Shown: in pieces, positions 8,640 through 17,934 of the stretch | How the letters are laid out: the number at the start of each line of letters is the position of its first letter | How positions within the stretch are numbered: the first letter of the stretch is position 1 | Source: Sulfurovum sp. FS08-3 | GTDB lineage: Bacteria; Campylobacterota; Campylobacteria; Campylobacterales; Sulfurovaceae | Assembly: GCA_000830175.1 (NCBI GenBank) | Contig: JQIS01000009.1 | Coordinates: 74,994 to 138,993, forward strand | Length of the DNA: 64,000 nucleotides | Reading direction: 5' to 3' | Notes under the pieces: generated by a model | The model's database searches: none | Told to the model about the DNA's origin: nothing | What the model saw: only the letters and a program-made list of their open reading frames with translations | Made by a program: the position numbers and the translations under genes

Positions 8640-9872
8640 ATGCAAGAGTTTTTACAAAAAGCCAAATCTTCGGCTAGAGTACTCAATGCTCTAAGCGGTG
8701 CCAAAAAAAATCAAATACTTTTGGAGATGGCTCAAGCGTTGCGTAGCAGTCGTCAAACCATCATCGAACATAACGCACTTGATATGCACAATGCCCACAC
8801 CAGTGGACTTTCGGATGCCCTAAAAGATAGATTGTTGCTCAATGAGAGTCGCATTGAAGCCATGGCGATAGCCCTTGAAGAGATAGCCACACTCAAAGAC
8901 CCTATCGGACGTGTACTTGAGGGCTGGGTGAATGAAAATGGGCTAAAAATCGAAAAAGTTACCATTCCTATCGGAGTCGTTGGAATTATTTATGAATCTC
9001 GCCCCAATGTCACGAGTGATACGGCGGGACTGTGTTTCAAAAGCTCCAATGTTTGCGTACTCAAAGGCGGCAAAGAGGCGGATAACTCCAATAGAATCAT
9101 TGCCCAAACATTGCAAGATGTACTTGAAAAAAATGGTTTACCCAGAGAGATGATTGCTTTGTTGCCCGATAGTTCGCGTGAGGGAGTCACATGGCTTATC
9201 AAACAAGATAAATACGTTGATCTTATCGTCCCACGGGGAGGACAAGGATTGATTGATTATGTAAGCCAAAACGCAACCGTCCCTGTAGTCAAACACGACA
9301 AAGGGCAGTGTCACACCTACATCGACAAAGATGCTAATAGAGACCAAGCCATTGCCATTGCTATCAATGCCAAATGCCAACGCCCAGGAGTCTGTAACGC
9401 TATGGAGACCTTGCTTGTCGATAGTGCGATTGCTCAAGAGATTTTGCCCCGTCTCAAAAGTGCTTTTGATGCCTATCATACCCAGCTCAAAGGGTGCGAT
9501 ACCACCCAAAGCATTATTGAAGTTGAAAGTGCCAATGATGAGGCGTTTCATACGGAGTACCTTGCCAATATCCTTAATATCCGTGTGGTTGAGGGAGTCG
9601 AAGGAGCTATTAGCCATATCATTGAGTACGGTTCGGGACACTCTGAGGCGATTATTACCCAAAACATTGCAACGGGTGAGCGGTTTTTAAACGCCGTTGA
9701 TGCTGCTGCGGTCTATATCAACGCTTCGACACGATTTACCGATGGAGGAGTTTTTGGGTTTGGTGCTGAGGTGGGTATTAGCACCAACAAACTCCACGCA
9801 CGAGGACCTATGGGCGTTGAGGGGCTTACAACCTACAAATACAAAATCTACGGCAATGGGCAGATACGTTAG
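8640..9872 (+). CDS. proA: Gamma-glutamyl phosphate reductase
   Basis: NADPH-dependent reduction of gamma-glutamyl phosphate to glutamate semialdehyde in proline synthesis. 410 aa, normal length, aldehyde-dehydrogenase fold. Recognisable blocks are YESRPNVTSDT, VCVLKGGKEA, LIVPRGG, the catalytic cysteine in RPGVCNAMETLL, and FGFGAEVGISTNKLHARGPMG near the end. Followed after three bases by the pseudouridine synthase gene. Confidence 0.97.
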   Translation: MQEFLQKAKSSARVLNALSGAKKNQILLEMAQALRSSRQTIIEHNALDMHNAHTSGLSDALKDRLLLNESRIEAMAIALEEIATLKDPIGRVLEGWVNENGLKIEKVTIPIGVVGIIYESRPNVTSDTAGLCFKSSNVCVLKGGKEADNSNRIIAQTLQDVLEKNGLPREMIALLPDSSREGVTWLIKQDKYVDLIVPRGGQGLIDYVSQNATVPVVKHDKGQCHTYIDKDANRDQAIAIAINAKCQRPGVCNAMETLLVDSAIAQEILPRLKSAFDAYHTQLKGCDTTQSIIEVESANDEAFHTEYLANILNIRVVEGVEGAISHIIEYGSGHSEAIITQNIATGERFLNAVDAAAVYINASTRFTDGGVFGFGAEVGISTNKLHARGPMGVEGLTTYKYKIYGNGQIR

Positions 9873-9875
9873 GAT

Positions 9876-10823
9876 ATGGAGAGTTTTGTAGCCCAAGAAG
9901 CGGGACGACTGGATAAGATTTTAACCCAACATCTCAATCAAAGCCGTAATCAAATCGAAAAACTTATCAAAGAGGCTCTTGTGAGTGTAAACAATAGAGT
10001 CGTAACAAAGCCTAGTTTTAAAGTACTAGAGGGACAAACCGTAGAGTATAGCTTCAAAGAAGCAATCATTAAAGCACCTCAAGCGGTTGATTTTGATGTA
10101 GCCATTCTCTACGAAGATGAAGATATTTTAATCCTCAACAAACCCGCCCATCTCGTCGTCCACCCCGCCCCTAGCGTCAAAGAGCCTACATTGGTAGATT
10201 GGCTTATGGCTAGAGGTATTTCGCTCTCTACTCTTAGTGGCGAGGAGCGTCACGGTATCGTACATCGTATCGACAAAGAGACGACAGGGGCGTTGGTAGT
10301 AGCCAAAAACAATGAAGCCCATCAAAAATTAAGTGAGCAACTCCAAGATAAAAGCATGGGTCGATACTATTTGGCGGTGATTGACTACCCCCTCAAAGAG
10401 GATACAATCGTCGAACAACCCATTGGACGCAATCCCAATAATCGTCTAAAGATGAGCATCAATAGCCACGGCAAAGAGGCAAAGAGTGCTTTTGCCAAAC
10501 TCCTTGAGGGCAAAGAGCGTTTGGAACTCATCGCTGCAAAGCTCTACACAGGACGAACCCACCAAATACGTGTACATCTTTCGCATTTGGGACGGCATAT
10601 TGTGGGGGATGAACTCTACGGATACCAAAGCCAAAATTCATCGTACAGAGTGCAACTTCATGCCTATTTGCTCTATCTCATTCATCCACGAACGGGTAAA
10701 AAAATTGAAGTAGTAGCACCGCTTTTTGAGGATATGGAGAGACTATTGGAAGCTAAATTTGACTCCTATCAAAAGACCATAGAGTCTCTCAAAGAGAGAT
10801 TTATAGATACACCCTCTATCTAA
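9876..10823 (+). CDS. RluA-family 23S rRNA pseudouridine synthase (RluD-like)
   Basis: 315 aa with an N-terminal S4 RNA-binding domain (about 10-60) and the RluA catalytic domain. The catalytic motif is H130-R-I-D133-KETTG, D133 being the nucleophile. GRTHQIRVHLSHLGRHIVGD marks the C-terminal signature. Likely modifies the 1911/1915/1917 stem loop like RluD, but the exact target among RluA paralogues cannot be fixed from sequence alone. Co-transcribed with proA by its three-base spacing. Confidence 0.88.
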   Translation: MESFVAQEAGRLDKILTQHLNQSRNQIEKLIKEALVSVNNRVVTKPSFKVLEGQTVEYSFKEAIIKAPQAVDFDVAILYEDEDILILNKPAHLVVHPAPSVKEPTLVDWLMARGISLSTLSGEERHGIVHRIDKETTGALVVAKNNEAHQKLSEQLQDKSMGRYYLAVIDYPLKEDTIVEQPIGRNPNNRLKMSINSHGKEAKSAFAKLLEGKERLELIAAKLYTGRTHQIRVHLSHLGRHIVGDELYGYQSQNSSYRVQLHAYLLYLIHPRTGKKIEVVAPLFEDMERLLEAKFDSYQKTIESLKERFIDTPSI

Positions 10824-10841
10824 CTCTCAATCACAATAGGT

Positions 10842-10847
10842 TATAAT
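10842..10847 (+). promoter_or_regulatory. Likely -10 box of the trmB-ftsE-ftsX-envC operon
   Basis: TATAAT in GGTTATAATATATACC, 30 bases before the trmB start. Confidence 0.5.
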
Positions 10848-10877
10848 ATATACCAATAAAACAAAGAGAATATCGCA

Positions 10878-12047
10878 ATGCCACATATCAAAACCAAACC
10901 GTTTAATAGAGAGATTTTAAACTATCATCAAGAATTTAATGATTTTATTACTTTTCGTGCCACCGATGAGCATGAGGAGCTTTGGGGTATATGCTATGAG
11001 GGGGTGGAGTTTTTGCTTCATCTCAAAATCGATAGCGATGGAAACTACCTCTTAAAATACGACAAAGTTACCCGTCCGCTCAAAGTTGAACTGCTCAAAA
11101 AGAGTATTGCCATTCTTGCCGATATACTTAAGCTTGAAATTTTAAGTGCCAATATCGTTTCGTACAAAACCAAAGCACCTTTGGCTTCAATGTACCAAAA
11201 GAGCATCAAAGATTTTGAAAATATTGAGTTTGGAACGCAAAAAGTTTCACTCGAAGTAGGCTTTGGAAGCGGTAAACATATTGTGTATCAAGCCACCCAA
11301 AACCCCGATAAACTCTATATCGGTGTTGAGATACACACTCCATCAGCCCAGCAACTTCTCAAACAAATAGGATTGCAAAACCTTACCAATATTTGGGTGG
11401 TTAATTACGATGCAAGGCTTTTGTTGGAGATGTTTGCCTCCAATAGCTTGGAGGAGATTTATGTCCATTTTCCTGTGCCATGGGACAAAAAACCCCATCG
11501 TAGGGTTATTAGTCCTAGCTTTTTGACGCAGTCGATGCGTACGCTCAAAATCGGGGGGACTTTGGAGCTACGAACCGATAGCGACCGCTACTTTTGGTAT
11601 GCCTTGCAAACCTTTTTTGCCTATCCAAAGATTGAAGTAAAGGTACACAAAAACAGAGACCTAGAAGTCGTCAGCAAATACGAAGCAAGATGGCGACGAC
11701 AAGCCAAAGATATTTACGATGTTTGGGTAGTCTCGCACGAAAACTCTCCGCAAGATAGACGAGATTTCAAGTTTGATTTTGATACGATTGGGTACAATAA
11801 TGGTTTAAAAAATACTCTCCCTAGTGAAAGTCAAATTTTCGAGGAGTATTTTATTCACTTTGAGCGAATCTATAGCATCGTTGGAGGGGGATGGTTGTTG
11901 CGTGTGGCAATGGGAAGTTTTGATAGACCCGAACATAAATTTATCTTAATGACACCCCAAGAGATACGCTATATGCCCTCACCGCCCGTAGCAACGCTCA
12001 CCAACTATCATGTGCATCAAAAATTGCAGGAGTTTTTAAATGAGTAA
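10878..12047 (+). CDS. trmB: tRNA (guanine-N7-)-methyltransferase, long Campylobacterota form
   Basis: SAM-dependent m7G46 tRNA methyltransferase. The catalytic core starts near residue 115 with the SAM loop LEVGFGSGKH (about 125-134), followed by IGVEIHTPS, and the substrate motif HFPVPWDKKPHRR. At 389 aa it is much longer than the 230-aa enzyme of other phyla because of an N-terminal extension and a C-terminal domain, which is usual in Campylobacterota. It overlaps ftsE by eight bases. Confidence 0.93.
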   Translation: MPHIKTKPFNREILNYHQEFNDFITFRATDEHEELWGICYEGVEFLLHLKIDSDGNYLLKYDKVTRPLKVELLKKSIAILADILKLEILSANIVSYKTKAPLASMYQKSIKDFENIEFGTQKVSLEVGFGSGKHIVYQATQNPDKLYIGVEIHTPSAQQLLKQIGLQNLTNIWVVNYDARLLLEMFASNSLEEIYVHFPVPWDKKPHRRVISPSFLTQSMRTLKIGGTLELRTDSDRYFWYALQTFFAYPKIEVKVHKNRDLEVVSKYEARWRRQAKDIYDVWVVSHENSPQDRRDFKFDFDTIGYNNGLKNTLPSESQIFEEYFIHFERIYSIVGGGWLLRVAMGSFDRPEHKFILMTPQEIRYMPSPPVATLTNYHVHQKLQEFLNE

Positions 12048-12720
12048 CACCAGTGTCATCAATGCCTCTTACCTTAACCTCTCCTATCATGATGAGTCAA
12101 GCGAAATCATCAAAGATGCCTCGTTTACTATCAACAAAGGCGACTTTGTTTTCATCACAGGACCTAGCGGAAGCGGTAAATCGACGTTGCTCAAAGCACT
12201 CTATGGCAAACTTAAGCCTTTTAGTGGTGATCTTAACGTAGGAGGACTTGATATGAATGAAATATCCAACAAAAACCTCCAAAAGTTGCGTCAAAATTTG
12301 GGCATTATCTTTCAAGACTACAAATTAATCAATGAGTGGAGTGTGGAAAAAAACGTCGCTTTGCCTTTGATTATCGCAGGTTACTCCAAAGATATTCAAC
12401 ACACACAAGCCAAAAGGTTACTAACCCATGTCAAATTGCTCGATCACATCTACAAAAAACCCCTAGAGCTTAGCGGTGGTGAGCAACAACGTGTAGGAGT
12501 AGCAAGAGCCTTATCCAAAAATCCTTTTTTAATCCTTGCCGATGAGCCTACAGGAAATCTTGATGAGTACTCCTCCAATGTCATTTGGGATTTGATGGAA
12601 AACACCTGCGAACAGCTCAATACCACCGTGGTGGTTGTCACGCACAAAATTCCCAATATCTTCTCCATTCCTTATCGTCATCTCATCATTGAAAATAGGG
12701 GTATCTATGAAATTCATTAA
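12040..12720 (+). CDS. ftsE: Cell division ATP-binding protein FtsE
   Basis: ABC ATPase of the FtsEX complex that couples divisome assembly to septal wall hydrolysis. 226 aa. Walker A is GPSGSGKST (41-49), the signature is LSGGEQQR, and Walker B ILADEPTGNLD. The Q-loop reads FQDYKLI. It overlaps trmB upstream and ftsX downstream (14 bases). Confidence 0.95.
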   Translation: MSNTSVINASYLNLSYHDESSEIIKDASFTINKGDFVFITGPSGSGKSTLLKALYGKLKPFSGDLNVGGLDMNEISNKNLQKLRQNLGIIFQDYKLINEWSVEKNVALPLIIAGYSKDIQHTQAKRLLTHVKLLDHIYKKPLELSGGEQQRVGVARALSKNPFLILADEPTGNLDEYSSNVIWDLMENTCEQLNTTVVVVTHKIPNIFSIPYRHLIIENRGIYEIH

Positions 12721-13519
12721 AAATCATATCACCTTTATCTTGCCACTTATGGCGGTTTTGATTGGTTTGGAGTTCTATTTTGTCTTTGAGCGAACCACCA
12801 AAAACTACGAAGAGGGACTCAAAAACAACTACTCCATGCTTATCGTTGCCCACGACAAAGTTGATATTGAGTATTTGCGAACGCTCAATTCGCATATTGC
12901 TACCATAGAGGAGGTCAAAAAAGACTCCATTGTCGATGAGATCTCCAAAGGACTCAAAGACTCTAGCAAAGCTTCGCTCTCTAAAATTTTGCCCCATTTT
13001 TACAACACCAAACTCGATACCTATCTGAGTATGGATGATATTAGCACCATCAAAGCCGACCTCGAAAAGAGCAACAAAATCAAAAGTGTCGAAACCTTTG
13101 ACAACTCGCACAACTCTACCTACAAACTCTTTGTATTTTTAAAATTTATCTTTAAGATTTTTATTTTGTTTATAGGCATAGTAAGCTTCTTTTTGATATT
13201 TAAACAGATGGAGGTATGGAGTTTGACCCATCGTGAACGTATGAATATTATGGAGATATTTGGTGCACCGCTCTTTTTGCGTAGTGCCGTGATGTATCGT
13301 ATCGCCGTTACCGATGCCTTTTTTTCATCCATTTTTATCTCGCTTGTTTTTGTCTATCTTAAATACAACTGGGCTAGTAGTAGCGGGATTGAAATACTTA
13401 TGCACAATCGAGAGCTTATTTTTGAGTTTAGTGATTTTTTTAAGATGTTGGGTATCTCGTTGGCTATCGTTATCACATCGGTCTATTTGGTTGTTTCCAA
13501 TATGAAGGATGAGAGTTGA
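12707..13519 (+). CDS. ftsX: Cell division permease-like protein FtsX
   Basis: 270 aa with four membrane segments (about 7-27, 141-163, 196-220, 240-262) and a large periplasmic loop between the first two, as in FtsX. I chose ATG 12707 rather than the in-frame start at 12635 because the latter would lie deep in ftsE and add a stretch without family similarity. It transmits FtsE ATPase activity to the periplasmic EnvC-like activator encoded next. Confidence 0.9.
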   Translation: MKFIKNHITFILPLMAVLIGLEFYFVFERTTKNYEEGLKNNYSMLIVAHDKVDIEYLRTLNSHIATIEEVKKDSIVDEISKGLKDSSKASLSKILPHFYNTKLDTYLSMDDISTIKADLEKSNKIKSVETFDNSHNSTYKLFVFLKFIFKIFILFIGIVSFFLIFKQMEVWSLTHRERMNIMEIFGAPLFLRSAVMYRIAVTDAFFSSIFISLVFVYLKYNWASSSGIEILMHNRELIFEFSDFFKMLGISLAIVITSVYLVVSNMKDES

Positions 13520-14724
13520 GGATACTCTTTAGCCTAGGGTTGGCTCTAAGTTTGAGCTTTGCAACCAATCTCAATACCAAAATCAACGACTCCAAAAAGC
13601 AGCTTAATCAAGTCGAACAGACCAAAAGTGCCACGAGTGCAAAGCTTTCGCAGATAGTCCAAAGCATCAACAAAGCCAAAAATCAAAGCAAACTCTACGA
13701 TGCACGCATCGAAAAACTCTCCAAGGAGAAAAACCAAAACGAAGAACTCTATCAAAAATCCAAAGTCCAACTCAACGAGTACAACAAGCTCTACCGTGAT
13801 ACCGACAAGGAGATAAAGCTCAAAAATATGCGTTTTTTATCCCTGCTCTCCAATCAATTTGGTGTGATTTTTGCGATGCAAAAAGTCAAAAAAAATACCC
13901 AAAAATCGATAATCTACAAAGAGATATACGAGTACTACAAAATCCAAAATATCAAAGAGCTTCAAGAACTCAAAGTCGAAATCGAAAAGTGGCAAACCAA
14001 ACAAAACGACATCACCCAAAAGCGAAAAAACATTCAACACACCATGGCAAAACTTGAAAAACAACGCAACGAGTACAAAAAAGAGAAACAAAACAAAAAA
14101 ATACTCTTAAACAAACTCGCCCAAGATGAGGAGATTTACCGCAAAAAACTTCAAGCCATTGTCGATAAACAAAGTTCACTTCGTTCGACACTCGCCAAAC
14201 TCAATATCCTCCAAGCCAAAGAGGTTGAAAAGGCTCGTGCCGAAGAGATAGCAAGAAGCAACGCACTCAAAACCAAACAGTTCAAGGATTACAAAGGCTC
14301 CAACCAATCCTCCTATTACATGACCAATGTCACTGCCTATCAAGGTCAAAAAACCCTCTCGCCCATTCAAGGCGCTAGAGTCATCAAACGCTTCGGAACA
14401 CACATAGACCCCATCTATAAAATCAAAATCTTTAATGACTCCATCACCCTCAAAGCACCCAATAGGGACTCCAAAGTAAGCAGTGTCCTTTCGGGCAAAG
14501 TGGTCTATTCGGGAAGCAACTCCATGCTAGGCAATGTCGTCGTCGTAGCTCATGATCAAAAACTTCATACCATTTATGCAGGATTATCGCATATCGCCCC
14601 AACCATTCGAGTAGGCAAACATCTATCCACGGGTGAAGTGATTGGACGAGTCTCTAGCAAACTTATCTTTCAAGCTACCAAAAATTCAAAACATATCAAT
14701 CCTTTGCATTTAATTCGGATTTAA
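13516..14724 (+). CDS. envC: EnvC-like murein hydrolase activator with degenerate LytM/M23 domain
   Basis: 402 aa starting with TTG in the overlap TTGA with the ftsX stop. It has a signal peptide (about 1-16), a long coiled coil of Lys/Gln-rich heptads (about 20-245), and a C-terminal LytM domain. The zinc-site residues of active M23 peptidases are not kept: the usual HxxxD is replaced around RFGTHIDPIYK, and no HxH motif occurs before the final INPLHLIRI. This fits EnvC-type proteins, which activate amidases and do not cut peptidoglycan themselves. Operon partner of FtsEX. Confidence 0.85.
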   Translation: MRILFSLGLALSLSFATNLNTKINDSKKQLNQVEQTKSATSAKLSQIVQSINKAKNQSKLYDARIEKLSKEKNQNEELYQKSKVQLNEYNKLYRDTDKEIKLKNMRFLSLLSNQFGVIFAMQKVKKNTQKSIIYKEIYEYYKIQNIKELQELKVEIEKWQTKQNDITQKRKNIQHTMAKLEKQRNEYKKEKQNKKILLNKLAQDEEIYRKKLQAIVDKQSSLRSTLAKLNILQAKEVEKARAEEIARSNALKTKQFKDYKGSNQSSYYMTNVTAYQGQKTLSPIQGARVIKRFGTHIDPIYKIKIFNDSITLKAPNRDSKVSSVLSGKVVYSGSNSMLGNVVVVAHDQKLHTIYAGLSHIAPTIRVGKHLSTGEVIGRVSSKLIFQATKNSKHINPLHLIRI

Positions 14725-14757
14725 AGAAGAGAAGTAGTAAATTTTTCTTAATTTGGA

Positions 14758-14763
14758 TATAAT
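14758..14763 (+). promoter_or_regulatory. Likely -10 box of the sensor-kinase-like gene
   Basis: TATAAT in GGATATAATTG, 37 bases before ATG 14800 and just after the envC stop. Confidence 0.4.
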
Positions 14764-14799
14764 TGTAAAAGATAATAGATTCCAATAGAGAGGTTGCTT

Positions 14800-17226
14800 A
14801 TGAGAATATTAATAGTTTTATTGTTCTGTATCACATTTTCTCATGCCAAAGAGAGTAGCTCTATCATACTTAGTACTCATCAATCGCCTAGCGATGCCAC
14901 TGTAGCCCTTGCCAAAGCCAATCAAAATACTCTTATTCAAGAGTTGGCTAAACGTTTTGAATTTAAAGTAACTATTGAAAAGCAAGAAAATGAACTCCTT
15001 ATTATTCTCACAAACTTTAAAAATCCCAAAACTATTCCATTGGTTTATGAGGTTCTCAAAAGAGATTATCATACACTCAAAACCAATTATCGTGTTATCA
15101 AAAACAACACAGGATCCGATATTGTTTGGTTGGCGGTTATATTTGTAATGTTTGGTACCATTGGTGTTATCTTTATTGTGCGTTCCTCCAAAAAATACAA
15201 TGAACTTGAAATGGAGTATAAAAAACTTAAAAAAATCAAAGATTCGCTCTCTGCCAAACACGATGAAGTACTGAATAATTTAGGATACAAGATAGAAAAA
15301 ACCACAAAAAGCTTGATCAGTGCAAGAGATGAGATTATCAATGAGCCTATTACTGAATACACCAAAGAGGTGGTTGAGAAAAAGTTTCAATCCATTCAAG
15401 AGACCGACAAAATATTGACCGATACGACAGAGCAAATCATCAACTTCCTCAAAGCCAAATCGGGCAAACTTAAGTTGCAACACAAATCTTTTGATATTAA
15501 TAAACTTTTGGATGAGATTACTGCGTTTGTTTTTCAAAACTTCAAAGGCAAAGCGGTTGAGTTAATTTACGATATCAATATCGACGTACCACGCTACATT
15601 ATGGGGGATATTAATCGCTTAAGTGAACTGCTTATGAATATTTTGGATTACTCTTTTAGGCACACCTCGAGGGGTTATATCAAATTGGTAATAGCTAAAT
15701 TTGACCATGTGCGAGTCGATACGGCTTTGATAGAGTTTAAAATCGTTGATACTAGCACGGGGGTAAAAAAAGAGCAAGAGGATGCTATCTTTACTCCCTT
15801 TAGCAACAACGACAACCAAAGAGGACTCTTTATTACCAAAGAGCTTGTTCGACTCATGAAAGGAGAATTGGAGTTTGTATCACGCTACGGCAAGGGCAAC
15901 ACCTTTTCGATTACTATTCCGCTTCACATTGATGATAAACGTAAACAATCCTACGCCCTCTCGAGCGACTCCATCTCCCATAAAGAGCTTGAAAAACGCT
16001 ACGTTGGCATTATCGACAAAGACGAAGAGAGTGCTATGGCACTTAAAAAATCTTTTTTACACTTTACCAAAAATGTCTCCACTGTAGCCGATTACAGCTT
16101 GAATGATTATGATGTCCTTAATCGCTTTGATTTGCTTTTGATTGATCATAGTATGCTCTACGATGAAACCTTTGAACTTATCAAAACAATACAAAAACAC
16201 AAAGAACTCAAACTCATCATTACACACTCAATGCTCAACAATAACTACGCCGAAGTTGTGGATGAGCAAATCGAACGCTACATCTCCAAACCCCTAACGC
16301 CCTCTTATGCTCAAAAGATATTTTTGGACATCTTTAGCCAACTCAAAGTGGTTTCGAGCGAAGATGAGATGATCTATATGGAGCAGATGAGAAACAAACA
16401 ATCAAGCAATCTGCCAAAACAATACCCCAAACCCATGGTAGATACCAAAGACGCAACCCCTGAGTTTTTCAAAGAGTTTGCCCAAAATTCTATTTTGATT
16501 ATTAATGACGATAAAATTACGCTCAACATCCTAAGGGAGATAATAGGCAATAGTGGCATTCGTTGTGCATTGGCATCAAACGCCCAAGAGACCTTTGAAC
16601 AGCTAGGCAAATACTATCATAACTTCAATCTCATTATTATCAACATAGAAAAAGAGAGTACCAACGGCTATCTTTTAACCAAAATGATACGATCATCACA
16701 CGCTTACGACAAGATACCTATTATTGCTATTATCACTACACCCTACAACCCAAGCGAACTTCTCAAAGCGGGTATCAACGCTTATCTCCTCAAGCCTATC
16801 CGCCTAACATCCATCTATACCGCCTTTAATCTCTTCTTAGATAAAGTCGATTTGGGTTCCCCCTACATACGCCTAAGCGAACAGATACTTGACATTACAC
16901 GAGGGATTATGCAAACCCAACACGACTATCGAGTCTATCTTGAGCTTGTCAAAGAGTTCAAAGATGCTTACGGCAACAGTGCTACGCAACTTAAAACGCT
17001 TATGGATGCCAAAGATTATGACCGTCTCAAAGAGATGATTAATAATATGTTGGGATTGAGTGATATTTTGGGGGCTAACAATATGTTTGCATTGCTTAAA
17101 AAACTTGATCAAATGATACGCAACAAAGAGTATGACACACTCGAAAACTCTATCGATGAGTTCAATGAGGAGCTTGAAGCACTCAATACCAATATCGAAA
17201 TCTATATCCGAAGCGTCAAATCCTAG
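14800..17226 (+). CDS. Hybrid sensor kinase homologue with degenerate kinase, receiver and HPt sites
   Basis: 808 aa. Signal peptide (about 1-16), a periplasmic part, one membrane helix (about 105-125), a coiled coil, a HisKA/HATPase-like region (about 140-375), two receiver-like domains (about 385-520 and 560-690) and an HPt-like helical end. The phosphotransfer residues are missing: no SHE-x-R-TP motif at the dimerisation helix, the N-box asparagine is Y in NILDYSFRHT, G1 reads DTSTGV, the second receiver has IIINIEK where the phospho-aspartate belongs, and the HPt motif is INNMLGLSD without His. The first receiver keeps LLIDHSM. ATG 14800 follows AGAGAGG; an upstream TTG at 14794 is less likely. 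Probably a non-enzymatic scaffold. Confidence 0.8.
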   Translation: MRILIVLLFCITFSHAKESSSIILSTHQSPSDATVALAKANQNTLIQELAKRFEFKVTIEKQENELLIILTNFKNPKTIPLVYEVLKRDYHTLKTNYRVIKNNTGSDIVWLAVIFVMFGTIGVIFIVRSSKKYNELEMEYKKLKKIKDSLSAKHDEVLNNLGYKIEKTTKSLISARDEIINEPITEYTKEVVEKKFQSIQETDKILTDTTEQIINFLKAKSGKLKLQHKSFDINKLLDEITAFVFQNFKGKAVELIYDINIDVPRYIMGDINRLSELLMNILDYSFRHTSRGYIKLVIAKFDHVRVDTALIEFKIVDTSTGVKKEQEDAIFTPFSNNDNQRGLFITKELVRLMKGELEFVSRYGKGNTFSITIPLHIDDKRKQSYALSSDSISHKELEKRYVGIIDKDEESAMALKKSFLHFTKNVSTVADYSLNDYDVLNRFDLLLIDHSMLYDETFELIKTIQKHKELKLIITHSMLNNNYAEVVDEQIERYISKPLTPSYAQKIFLDIFSQLKVVSSEDEMIYMEQMRNKQSSNLPKQYPKPMVDTKDATPEFFKEFAQNSILIINDDKITLNILREIIGNSGIRCALASNAQETFEQLGKYYHNFNLIIINIEKESTNGYLLTKMIRSSHAYDKIPIIAIITTPYNPSELLKAGINAYLLKPIRLTSIYTAFNLFLDKVDLGSPYIRLSEQILDITRGIMQTQHDYRVYLELVKEFKDAYGNSATQLKTLMDAKDYDRLKEMINNMLGLSDILGANNMFALLKKLDQMIRNKEYDTLENSIDEFNEELEALNTNIEIYIRSVKS

Positions 17227-17260
17227 CAGAGAGATTTAACTACAATTAACCTTTATAAGC

Positions 17261-17266
17261 TACAAT
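17261..17266 (+). promoter_or_regulatory. Likely -10 box of the hsp20 gene
   Basis: GCTACAAT at 17259-17266, directly followed by the HAIR-type inverted repeat, 55 bases before the start codon. Confidence 0.5.
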
Positions 17267-17270
17267 TTTT

Positions 17271-17289
17271 TTGAGTCATACAGACTCAA
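17271..17289. promoter_or_regulatory. HAIR operator (HspR binding site)
   Basis: TTGAGTC-ATACA-GACTCAA is a perfect 7-bp inverted repeat. It matches the HspR-associated inverted repeat consensus CTTGAGT-N7-ACTCAAG in all but the outermost base pair. It begins four bases after the -10 box, where bound HspR would block transcription start. Known HspR regulons control chaperone genes, and the gene downstream is a small heat-shock protein. Confidence 0.8.
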
Positions 17290-17320
17290 TAGCAACAAAA
17301 ACTTACAAAGGAGTTCTCCT

Positions 17321-17812
17321 ATGAAAAAATTTTTTAGCACATTGGCTGGTGTTGCGTTGGTGAGCGGTTTGCTTCATGCTTCTCCTTTTGATAACAATGA
17401 CTTTGATGATGAGTTTAGACGGATGCAACACTACATCAATACTGTTTTTGATTCGCACTTCTCCTCATCGTATCGCCATGGACTCTACCCTAGAGCAAAT
17501 TTCTATGACAAAAATGATCAATATTTGCTGGAGTTTGAGTTAGCAGGAGTCGATAAAAACGATATTAATGTCTCAATTGTCAAGGATAATTTGCTTACTG
17601 TCGAGGGAAATAAAAAACGAGAAATCAAAACCAACAATCGAACATCGTTTCAAGAAGAGATTTACTTTGGCAAATTTAAACGTGTCGTGCAACTGCCCAA
17701 AAACTCCGATACGCAAAAGATTGATGTCAAGCACAACAATGGGGTATTAACCGTAACCATACCCAAAAAAGCTCCCGAGATTGAGCAATCCAAAGTCTTG
17801 CCTATCAACTAA
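17321..17812 (+). CDS. Small heat-shock protein (Hsp20/alpha-crystallin) with a signal peptide
   Basis: 163 aa. Residues 1-20 form a classical signal peptide (KKF, then a hydrophobic core, cut after LLHA), so the protein should be exported to the periplasm. The alpha-crystallin domain runs from about 60 to 155, with ELAGVDKNDI, LTVEGNKKRE and NNGVLTVTIPK as family blocks. It is an ATP-independent holdase. Ordinary Hsp20 proteins are cytoplasmic, so export is unusual. A HAIR operator sits in its promoter, and AAAGGAG is the ribosome binding site. Confidence 0.9.
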   Translation: MKKFFSTLAGVALVSGLLHASPFDNNDFDDEFRRMQHYINTVFDSHFSSSYRHGLYPRANFYDKNDQYLLEFELAGVDKNDINVSIVKDNLLTVEGNKKREIKTNNRTSFQEEIYFGKFKRVVQLPKNSDTQKIDVKHNNGVLTVTIPKKAPEIEQSKVLPIN

Positions 17813-17892
17813 ACTCTCTATCTTCACTTCTCGTGGAGATGGAAACTTTTTCACCACCCTTCAAATTAAGAGTTAATTTATCTTAAATTGGT

Positions 17893-17898
17893 TATAAT
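17893..17898 (+). promoter_or_regulatory. Likely -10 box of the peroxiredoxin gene
   Basis: TATAAT in GGTTATAATCTG, 36 bases upstream of the start codon; AAGGAAT serves as ribosome binding site. Confidence 0.55.
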
Positions 17899-17934
17899 CT
17901 GTTTGTTAATAAAAATTATTACTAAGGAATAAAA

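Noticed and set aside
9138-9662. 174-aa minus-strand frame opposite proA
   Set aside because: Antisense shadow of a strongly conserved gene, with no binding site or recognisable product.
11551-11558. G6 run in trmB, and similar G6 runs at 34585 and 35155
   Set aside because: Frames on both sides are intact and homologous to single proteins, so there is no sign of switching.
12635-12706. Longer FtsX start inside ftsE
   Set aside because: It adds 24 residues without FtsX similarity; ATG 12707 gives the normal N-terminal membrane helix.
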